In this document: positions 21,822 through 27,415 of the stretch, one piece after another
How the letters are laid out: each line of letters opens with the position of its first letter
Numbering within the stretch: the stretch's first letter is position 1
Source: Gemmatimonadota bacterium
GTDB taxonomy: Bacteria; Gemmatimonadota; Gemmatimonadetes; Gemmatimonadales; GWC2-71-9
DNA length: 27,415 bases
Direction of reading: 5' to 3'
NCBI GenBank assembly: GCA_017889745.1
Contig: JAGGAG010000012.1
Location: forward strand, 1-27,415
Translations under genes and position numbers: made by a program
The notes under the pieces: model-generated
Seen by the model: the letters and a program-made list of their open reading frames with translations, nothing else
The model's database searches: none
What the model was told of the DNA's origin: nothing

Positions 21822-22821
21822 TCCCGCCCACCTCCGCCTTGGTCGGTTCGACACCGCAGGCGGTCCACGTCAACGTGAACGAGCGCGCAGCGTCACCGCT
21901 GGTGCGGGTGAACTCGAGCTGGCCCGCCTTGATGCGACGGCGCGCCGGCCCGTCGCAGGTGGCGTCGTACTCCAGCGGCTGGTTGGTCTTCACCGCGTGG
22001 GTCACGTCGACGTCCACCAGCTCGCCGGTCGCGCTGCTTCCATCCGCCCGGTGCTCCCCGCGGTGCTCCACCCGCACCTGCCCCACGAAGTGCCAGTTGC
22101 CGGTCACGACGATCGTGCCGCTCGGACGAGCGTGATCCTCCTGCAGCTGTGCGCCCTCTTCCGGCGTGAAGCTCCACTCCAGCTGCGACGTGACCGCGTT
22201 GCCGTATTCGTCGGTCTCCGTCTTCCGCTTGCGCGTGGTGGTGAGGTCTTCCGTCGCCAGCAGCTTGCCGGCCGCGTCACGGGAGAAGCTGCGCGAGCCG
22301 GCCCGCTGCCCCCGCCAGAAGGTGCTGAAGTCGGGAACCGCGCTCGCGATGAAGCCGACGTCGCTCAGCTCCTCGCGACGCTCGAACTCGCTGCTCCGGT
22401 CGCCCGACCGGGTCGCGACGAGCTTGCCGAACAGGTAGACCTGGCCAAAACGCTCGCCACCCAGCAGGCAGGGATCGTCCGCGGCGGGCGGGAAGGGCCC
22501 GGTTTCCGGCACGGCACCGAACTGGACCGTCTTCACGATCGATGGCGGCGTCTCGATCGTGTCGACCGTCACGGTCGGGCACGCGCCGCCCTCGAAGAAC
22601 ATGCCGAAGCCACCGTCGGTGACGGCGTCGAACATCGAGCTCAGCGTCTCGTCCGCGCCTTCGATGGCCGCCGAGCCCATCTCGGCCACCTGGGCGGAGC
22701 CGACGGCCGGCGACACCGGACCGGAGTTGGCCGCAGGATTCGAATCGGCGCAGGCGCCCAGCGCCAACACGAGTCCGAGCAGGCCGAGCGCAGGAGGAGT
22801 GTGTTGCGTGAAGGAAGGCAC
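21814..22821 (-). CDS. Predicted lipoprotein of unknown function
   Basis: This 335-residue protein starts at GTG, with GAGG about 6 bases upstream. The signal peptide ends in the lipobox LALGAC, so the mature protein should be lipid-anchored at a membrane. An acidic, Ser/Gly-rich linker follows. Two Cys flank the region of about 80-120 (GGACPTVTV, DDPCLLGG), and two more lie near the end (DATCDGPAR, TWTACG). The C-terminal half is beta-rich (GTIVVTGNWHFVGQVRVEHRG, KAGQLEFTRTSG, FTLTWTACG). I recognise no family. Its last 8 bases overlap dapD tail to tail. Confidence 0.85.
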   Translation of the reverse strand: MPSFTQHTPPALGLLGLVLALGACADSNPAANSGPVSPAVGSAQVAEMGSAAIEGADETLSSMFDAVTDGGFGMFFEGGACPTVTVDTIETPPSIVKTVQFGAVPETGPFPPAADDPCLLGGERFGQVYLFGKLVATRSGDRSSEFERREELSDVGFIASAVPDFSTFWRGQRAGSRSFSRDAAGKLLATEDLTTTRKRKTETDEYGNAVTSQLEWSFTPEEGAQLQEDHARPSGTIVVTGNWHFVGQVRVEHRGEHRADGSSATGELVDVDVTHAVKTNQPLEYDATCDGPARRRIKAGQLEFTRTSGDAARSFTLTWTACGVEPTKAEVGGTT

Positions 22822-23077
22822 AGGAAACCTCGGGAGGTTGGGTCGTGAAGATGCAGCGTAGCTGCCGATGGAGCAGCAATGCGCATGCCCTTGCTACCCC
22901 GTTGGCAAGTGACGTTGCGCCTACAGGTTGATCACGCGCAACGAACTGCGCTGCAAGGATTTAGCTGGCAAGTCGCAAGGAAGTCTTGCGTCGGGTTCCG
23001 GCCGGCGTGACACGCGTCACTCGGGCGAGGTGACACCGGCTGTTACCGGGAAGGACGCTGATGCGCCTCGGCCGTGG
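22822..23077. other. Intergenic region with four successive inverted repeats
   Basis: No convincing gene is seen in these 256 bases, which lie upstream of the lipoprotein gene (minus strand) and downstream of the next minus-strand gene. Four inverted repeats follow each other: CGTTGCGC (22913-22920) with GCGCAACG (22936-22943); CGCAAG (22974-22979) with CTTGCG (22985-22990); GTGAC (23007-23011) with GTCAC (23016-23020); and GGTGACA (23029-23035) with TGTTACC (23041-23047, one G-T pair). TGGCAAGT also occurs twice (22903, 22966). A TACGCT -10-like element on the minus strand (22860-22855) could serve the lipoprotein gene, but no good -35 accompanies it. Operators, a structured RNA or a terminator are all possible. 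Confidence 0.55.
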
Positions 23078-23629
23078 CTAGAGCGCGTCCCTGGCGGGAT
23101 TCCGCGACGGCGGTGGGGCTGGTGCCTGGCAGCGGTTCACGTTGGCGAAGCGATAGCGCAGGGAAACGAGTATGGCGCCGGAGCGCTGCCGCGCCATGCT
23201 CAGCGCGATCGCGTCGAGGTTGGAGGGGATGGCAGCGTCGCTGATGCTGAGCCATCGCACCTGCGACGTCTCGGTGGCAGACGCGGCCCCGTACTTCGAG
23301 CTGAGCTGACCCTTGAGCTCGCTGTAGACCCGATCGGCCTCGATATCGGTGACGCCGGTCGAGTCGATCAGCTTGCCTCCCACCACCTGGCAGAGCCCGG
23401 TCGAGTCCCCGACCACCACGGCGTAGACATCGAGCTCCGGATGCGGCCTGGGGACGCGCGCCGCATAGAACGTGGGCGGCGTGCCCTCCTGCGGCGAGAG
23501 CGGACCCGCGATGGCCTCCACTTCGGCACGCGTCAGCCCCTCGCGAAGCCCGAACGGCGTCGCCTGCGCGTGCACCTGCAGGATGGGAGCAGCCGCCAGG
23601 GCCGCCAGTATCAGGCTCGCAGTCTTCAT
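23078..23629 (-). CDS. Small secreted protein of unknown function
   Basis: The product is 183 residues from the ATG at 23629; an in-frame upstream extension to 23725 precedes the signal peptide and overlaps the neighbouring gene, so it is not used. The signal peptide is MKTASLILAALAAAPILQ with a likely cut after VHAQ. PFGLREGLTRAEVEAIAG, just after the cut, resembles the short helix-turn motif that starts many small bacterial lipoproteins and periplasmic proteins (a FGl-x-G-Mt-x-xEv pattern). Two cysteines (GLCQVV and VNRCQAP) may pair. The C-terminus is Pro-rich. No specific function can be given. It lies 29 bases after the chalcone-isomerase-like gene on the same strand and is probably cotranscribed with it. 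Confidence 0.8.
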   Translation of the reverse strand: MKTASLILAALAAAPILQVHAQATPFGLREGLTRAEVEAIAGPLSPQEGTPPTFYAARVPRPHPELDVYAVVVGDSTGLCQVVGGKLIDSTGVTDIEADRVYSELKGQLSSKYGAASATETSQVRWLSISDAAIPSNLDAIALSMARQRSGAILVSLRYRFANVNRCQAPAPPPSRNPARDAL

Positions 23630-23658
23630 CGGGCTGCGCACGGGGTTCGCGCTCCGGC

Positions 23659-24249
23659 TCAATCCTTCACGCCGAGCAGGTCCTTCTTGAATCCTTCGCC
23701 GGGTCCGGGCTTGGGCCCGATCCACGACTTGAAGAGCGCATCGGCAAAGGTCTTCCCCGCGATCGTGCCCTTCTTCTGCCCGGCGATATCCACCGTGGTG
23801 CCGGTGGCGGGCACGTACGTGAACATCATCACGTCGCCCTTCTTCAGGTCCTGCATGTAGCCGCAGAGCTGCTTGAACTCACCCTGCAACTGCGCATCCG
23901 CGCCTGGCGTGTTGTTCTTGAGGCTCTCGTCCCAGGCCTCGCACATCTTGTCCGCGCCCACGTCACGCACGAATTGCATCCGCAGTTCGCGCGGCCCATC
24001 GCTGGCGAGGATGGCGTTGGCGTCCTGGCTCTTCGCCGGCAGGTACAACCCCGCCACGTACACCTTCACGATCGACTTCTTGCGCAGCGCCGCGCCATTG
24101 AGCACGAGCGACTGCCCCCCGACCTCGACCGTGCCGGGCACGGCAACGCCGGCGATCTCGGTGCCGGCCTGGGCCAGCGTGCGGGTGGCTGTAAGTGGTG
24201 TCAGGGCGACGACGGCGAGTACGGCGGAAACAGCGGCGGTCTTTCTCAT
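23659..24249 (-). CDS. Secreted chalcone-isomerase-like protein
   Basis: The product is 196 residues from the ATG at 24249, with GGGAGGA at a good distance upstream. A signal peptide (about residues 1-27, ending near TRTLAQA) directs it to the periplasm. The rest matches the bacterial chalcone-isomerase-like family (Chalcone_3 type): GTVEVGGQSLVLNGAALRKK, VKVYVAGLYLPAKS, ELRMQFVRDVGADKMCEAW, GDVMMFTYVPATGTTVDI and IAGKTFADALFKSWIG. Bacterial members keep the fold, bind fatty-acid-like ligands in some cases, and mostly lack proven chalcone isomerase activity, so no reaction is claimed. It is probably cotranscribed with the downstream small secreted protein. Confidence 0.9.
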   Translation of the reverse strand: MRKTAAVSAVLAVVALTPLTATRTLAQAGTEIAGVAVPGTVEVGGQSLVLNGAALRKKSIVKVYVAGLYLPAKSQDANAILASDGPRELRMQFVRDVGADKMCEAWDESLKNNTPGADAQLQGEFKQLCGYMQDLKKGDVMMFTYVPATGTTVDIAGQKKGTIAGKTFADALFKSWIGPKPGPGEGFKKDLLGVKD

Positions 24250-24313
24250 GGTATTCCTCCCGGGCTGAAGACTATCGCCGGGTCCCGGGCAGGGCAAATG
24301 CCCCAGCCAGCGG

Positions 24314-24709
24314 CTACATCGGGTCGCAGACCGGCTCGCCCTCCTGCTTGGGCCGCCGACCCTCGAAGTCGGTGATGGGCAGCTTCACTCCCGAGGTGTA
24401 CCCGAAGTACACCACGCAGCTCCGGCCGGGACTCTTGTCCCACATGCCCTTCGCCGACCAGCTCCGCTGCGTCGCCGAGGTCACCACGACCGTCACGCCC
24501 GGCTCCGGCTTGAATCGCAGGGAGTCCACGCTGCCGGCGTACCGCATCCGGGTCTCGAGGTACTGCTCCTCGGCGCGCGCCAGCGAGCGCAGCGACAGCA
24601 GCACCGACTGGCCGGGGTTGGGAGGAGGAGGAACGGAGATGCGCGGGCCCTGCGCCGCAAGCGACGTTGGGAGAACGATGAGTGCAATGACCTGCAGGCC
24701 GATGCGCAT
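24314..24709 (-). CDS. Secreted pilin-like small protein
   Basis: The product is 131 residues from the ATG at 24709. It has an ordinary signal peptide (GLQVIALIVLPTSLAAQ). After a Pro-rich stretch, the segment LRSLARAEEQYLETRMRYAGSV followed by FKPEPGVTVVVTSATQRSWSAKG and SCVVYFGY looks like the part of type IV pilin-like proteins that starts at the end of helix 1, runs into the sheet and has a C-terminal Cys pair (RSCVV and PVCDPM). The prepilin motif (G/F-T-L-x-E) and the long hydrophobic N-terminal helix are missing, so it is unlikely to polymerise as a pilin. Similarity is by eye only. Flanking genes are on the same strand with gaps of 50-64 bases. Confidence 0.78.
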   Translation of the reverse strand: MRIGLQVIALIVLPTSLAAQGPRISVPPPPNPGQSVLLSLRSLARAEEQYLETRMRYAGSVDSLRFKPEPGVTVVVTSATQRSWSAKGMWDKSPGRSCVVYFGYTSGVKLPITDFEGRRPKQEGEPVCDPM

Positions 24710-24759
24710 ATGCTCAAGTGTGCGGCAAGACGCAGGCCCAAACCGTGCCGCCCCCGCTC

Positions 24760-25965
24760 CTAGCCCGTCATCTCCAGTCCTGACGGCTGCGGCGGACGCG
24801 TCGTGCCGAGCGTCAGCCTTCCCGCCACGCGGTTGCGTCCCCCGGCCTTGGCCCGGAAGAGCCGCGCGTCGGCTTCGTCGATCAATTCCTCGGCGTTGGT
24901 ACCGTCGGCCGGGAACGTTGCGATGCCGGCGCTCACGGTCAGCGACGCCTCACCCTGGCCCTTGGGCAGGGTGATCTTGAGCCCCTCCACCGACGCCCGG
25001 ATCTGCTCGAGCTTGTCGAAGGCGGTATCGGCACTCGTGTCGGGCAGGAGGAACACGAACTCCTCGCCGCCATAACGGGCCACCACGTCGCTGCGGCGGG
25101 TCATCTGGCGGAACCGGTCGGCGATGGTGCGCAGGCCCACATCGCCCGCCGAGTGACCGAACCGGTCGTTGAACTCCTTGAAGCGGTCCACGTCGAGCAT
25201 CACCACCGACAGCGGCTGTTGCAGGCGCTGCGCGCGGTTGAGCTCGGCACCCAGCCGCTCATCGAAGTGACCCCGGTTGAAGAGGCCGGTCATCCGGTCG
25301 AGCGATGACAGCCTCCGCAGGTCCTTGGCGCGCATCACGATGACGGTGCTGAAGAAGGCCGCGATACCCAGCACCACCACCCGGGACAGGACACTGCCCC
25401 AGTCGAACGCGCCGTAGCGGTGGATGTTGCCGGTCAGCGAGTCGAGGTCGTACATGTTCACCGCCAGCAGCACGAGCCCCAGGTACTCGGCAATCGCGAG
25501 CCCGCCGGCGAGGATGCAGAGCCTGGCGTCGTAGCGCAGGCAGGTCGCGGCCATCGCCAGGAAGTAGCACTCGAACGCCACCCGTGAGTTCGTGGCCACC
25601 AGCGGCTGCTCGGTGAGCACGTAGCTCAGCAGCGCCGCGCTGATGATCGTGACATCGAAGATGGTGCAGGCAGCGCCCAGCCAGCGCGGGCGCTGGTCGC
25701 GCCGCACCGCGAAGAACACCACGATCGCGAGCAGCAGCGCGATCAGCGTGACGGTGACGCCGATCCAGTTCTCGGAAAGTTCGGGATGCGCGATGAGGCT
25801 GCCGACCGGAACGGCCAGCAGGAGCAGCGTCGCCACGATGCGCACCCAGGCGATCACGCGCTCACCGGTCGATCCGGCGTCCAGCATGGCCGGATCGGGG
25901 TCGCGCCAGACCCGCGACCACCACCCCGGCGAGCCGAATTCTCCCGAGACCTCGAGTTCACTCAT
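24760..25965 (-). CDS. Membrane-bound diguanylate cyclase (GGDEF)
   Basis: The enzyme makes cyclic di-GMP from two GTP. The product is 401 residues from the ATG at 25965; the longer frame to 26109 precedes a polar N-terminus and overlaps the end of the next gene, so it is not used. Six or so hydrophobic segments (about 40-225) form a membrane sensor domain with no family I recognise. The GGDEF domain covers about 235-385: SLDRMTGLFNRGHFDE, VMLDVDRFKEFNDRFGHSAGD and the active-site RYGGEEFVFLLPD. RRSD, five residues before GGEEF, is an intact inhibitory I-site (RxxD). No EAL domain is present. Activity and product feedback are therefore expected; the input signal is unknown. Confidence 0.94.
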   Translation of the reverse strand: MSELEVSGEFGSPGWWSRVWRDPDPAMLDAGSTGERVIAWVRIVATLLLLAVPVGSLIAHPELSENWIGVTVTLIALLLAIVVFFAVRRDQRPRWLGAACTIFDVTIISAALLSYVLTEQPLVATNSRVAFECYFLAMAATCLRYDARLCILAGGLAIAEYLGLVLLAVNMYDLDSLTGNIHRYGAFDWGSVLSRVVVLGIAAFFSTVIVMRAKDLRRLSSLDRMTGLFNRGHFDERLGAELNRAQRLQQPLSVVMLDVDRFKEFNDRFGHSAGDVGLRTIADRFRQMTRRSDVVARYGGEEFVFLLPDTSADTAFDKLEQIRASVEGLKITLPKGQGEASLTVSAGIATFPADGTNAEELIDEADARLFRAKAGGRNRVAGRLTLGTTRPPQPSGLEMTG

Positions 25966-26050
25966 CTTGTTGCAGTTTCCCGGCTTGGGGACCCGGCATT
26001 CCGCCCTGCGCGCGCATATTGCAAGAAGCGGACTAATTCCGGACCCACGG

Positions 26051-27415
26051 TTACATGAGGCGGTACTTCGGGCCGCTTCCGCCCTCGCGCGGCGTCCAGC
26101 GTGGGCCAAGGACGTCGGTCGCCTTGCAGTCCACGCAATTGGGTGCGTTCACCCTGAGTGTGTCACCGACCCGCTCGTAGACGCCAGCCGGGCACATGTG
26201 TGAGTAGAAATCGGCTACGTCGCCGGAAACGTCCTTGCCCACGATCAGGTGCGACGGGATCGTGTCGCGGGTGGCGTTGCCCGACTTGAAGACGGCGTCC
26301 ACCTTGCTGAACGTCAGGGTGTTGTCGGGCACGAACGGCTCGGCGGGTGCCACCTCACGCGCCGCCTCGGCGTCCTGCGCCATGCTGATCCGGCCCCCCG
26401 GGAACCGCCCGCCGGTAACCGTCATCAGCCCCGCCTTCACGCCCCCCGCGAAGAGCCCATCCTTGAACGCGAGCCGCATGTTCCGCGTGCGGTAGAGGTC
26501 GCTCACGATGTAGCTGTCGTCGAGCATGCGATCGTACGTCGCGAGCGCCGCGCCGGAGGTATCGTCGCGCTTGAGGGCCCCGAATGCGGCTCGCGCCGCG
26601 TAGATGCCCGACTGCATGGCGTAGTGTATCCCCTTGAGCGAGGGGACGTCCACCAACCCTACGGTGTCACCGACCATGAGGAGTCCGTCGCCCGACCGCC
26701 GGCCAGGGAGCGCAAAGTAGCCCCCCTCCGGGATGGTCTTCGCCCCCCACTCCAGCAGCTCGCCGCCCTCCAGGTATGGCCGGAAGAGCGGATGGAGCTT
26801 GATCCGCTGGAGCATCTCGTGCACGTCGAGCGATGCATCGTGGTAGTCGAGCCCCACCACCAGGCCGATCGACACCTGTGATGGCCCGAGCGGGTACATC
26901 CATGTGCCTCCAAAAGCGTCGCTCGGCAAGGGCCAGCCCAGGGTGTGGATCACCCGGTCGAGCGGCCGCTTCGTCTCCCAGACCTCCTTCACTCCCAGGG
27001 CGAAGATCTGCGGGTTCGACGAGGTGATCCCCTGCCATGCCCGGTAGGCCTGGCCCAGCGGGCCGCGGGTTCCCTCCGCCAGCACGGTGATCCGCCCGGT
27101 CAGGTCCGTCGGCTCCGCGTAGCCGGAGGTCGGCTCGCCATCCCGGTCGAGGCCCGACGGGGCGGTACGCACGCCCCGCACCCGCGAGCCATCTACCAGG
27201 AGCGAATCCACCGGGAAGCCCGGGAAGAGGTTGATCCCCAGTGCCTCGGCCTCATCTCCAAGCCAGCGCACCATCTCGGACAGCGAGGCGGTGTAGTAGC
27301 CGTGGTTCCGCATCGTGGGTGGTGTCGGCAGCTTCTGCGACCCCCCGGCCGACAGGAAGTAGACTGCCTCTCCCGAAACCGGCTGCCGGAACGGAAGATC
27401 CTCGGCCTTCTTGTC
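26051..27415 (-). CDS. Electron-transfer-flavoprotein:ubiquinone oxidoreductase, N-terminus beyond window
   Basis: ETF-QO passes electrons from reduced ETF to the quinone pool at the membrane. The 454 visible residues are the C-terminal part; the frame is open to the right edge, so the FAD-binding N-terminus is missing here. Family segments seen are PTMRNHGYYTASLSEMVRWL, ITVLAEGTRGPLGQ, YPLGPSQVSIGLVVGLDY, GDGLLMVGDTVGLVDVPSLKG and the iron-sulfur domain starting at MCPAGVYE. That domain reads NCVDCKATDV where the family has NCVHCKTCDIK: three of the four cluster cysteines are kept (codons at 26192-26194, 26135-26137 and 26126-26128) and the last is Thr (26117-26119). The C-terminus GGSGPKYRLM is typical. 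The gene ends about 85 bases before the GGDEF gene start. Confidence 0.93.
   Translation of the reverse strand, partial: DKKAEDLPFRQPVSGEAVYFLSAGGSQKLPTPPTMRNHGYYTASLSEMVRWLGDEAEALGINLFPGFPVDSLLVDGSRVRGVRTAPSGLDRDGEPTSGYAEPTDLTGRITVLAEGTRGPLGQAYRAWQGITSSNPQIFALGVKEVWETKRPLDRVIHTLGWPLPSDAFGGTWMYPLGPSQVSIGLVVGLDYHDASLDVHEMLQRIKLHPLFRPYLEGGELLEWGAKTIPEGGYFALPGRRSGDGLLMVGDTVGLVDVPSLKGIHYAMQSGIYAARAAFGALKRDDTSGAALATYDRMLDDSYIVSDLYRTRNMRLAFKDGLFAGGVKAGLMTVTGGRFPGGRISMAQDAEAAREVAPAEPFVPDNTLTFSKVDAVFKSGNATRDTIPSHLIVGKDVSGDVADFYSHMCPAGVYERVGDTLRVNAPNCVDCKATDVLGPRWTPREGGSGPKYRLM

Noticed and set aside
22928..23860. A 310-codon plus-strand frame covering the repeat-rich gap and the small secreted gene
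   Set aside because: It has no recognisable domain and opposes two genes with signal peptides and good starts. The composition is that of a shadow frame.

Overview
The window is GC-rich (roughly 70% by eye), densely packed bacterial DNA with signal peptides, a lipobox and predicted outer-membrane beta-barrels, so the host is a diderm. Gene content and codon use fit a Gemmatimonadota-like bacterium. That placement is inferred; no marker gene here proves it. I see no mobile element, CRISPR array, rRNA or tRNA. This looks like housekeeping chromosome.

Layout. (1) 1-5740, minus strand: the start of a cationic-amino-acid-type permease running off the window, guaB, a second APC permease, a small unknown protein, a Kef-like cation/proton antiporter, and a secreted SH3-like protein whose stop overlaps the antiporter start. 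(2) 5771-12331, plus strand, one tightly packed cluster: gpmI, an outer-membrane protein, a degenerate 6-pyruvoyl-tetrahydropterin-synthase homologue, a second outer-membrane protein, the molybdenum cofactor genes mobA-mobB-moeA, and a uridine kinase that seems to start at CTG. (3) 12360-14354: a promoter, a yybP-ykoY (manganese) riboswitch with an overlapping intrinsic terminator, then htpX and a TerC-family gene. (4) 14397-15909: a UMF1-family MFS transporter behind a possible leaderless promoter, and a candidate 36-residue protein. (5) 15939-21821: a hairpin, then the lysine/diaminopimelate operon dapE-asd-lysC-dapB-dapA-dapD with overlapping or nearly abutting junctions. (6) 21814-27415, minus strand: a lipoprotein convergent with and overlapping dapD, an inverted-repeat-rich intergenic region, three small secreted proteins (one chalcone-isomerase-like, one pilin-like), a membrane GGDEF diguanylate cyclase, and a 5'-truncated electron-transfer-flavoprotein:ubiquinone oxidoreductase.

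How the genes work together. The lysine operon supplies aspartate kinase, semialdehyde dehydrogenase, DapA, DapB, the succinylase DapD and a desuccinylase-type M20 peptidase; dapC, dapF and lysA must lie elsewhere. mobA-mobB-moeA cover late molybdenum cofactor steps. The manganese riboswitch probably switches on TerC-type metal export together with the HtpX membrane protease when Mn2+ is high. The most notable points are that riboswitch-protease-exporter unit, the pterin-synthase homologue lacking its catalytic triad, the ETF-QO lacking one iron-sulfur cysteine, the CTG start of the uridine kinase, and the small ORF plus hairpin ahead of the lysine operon.
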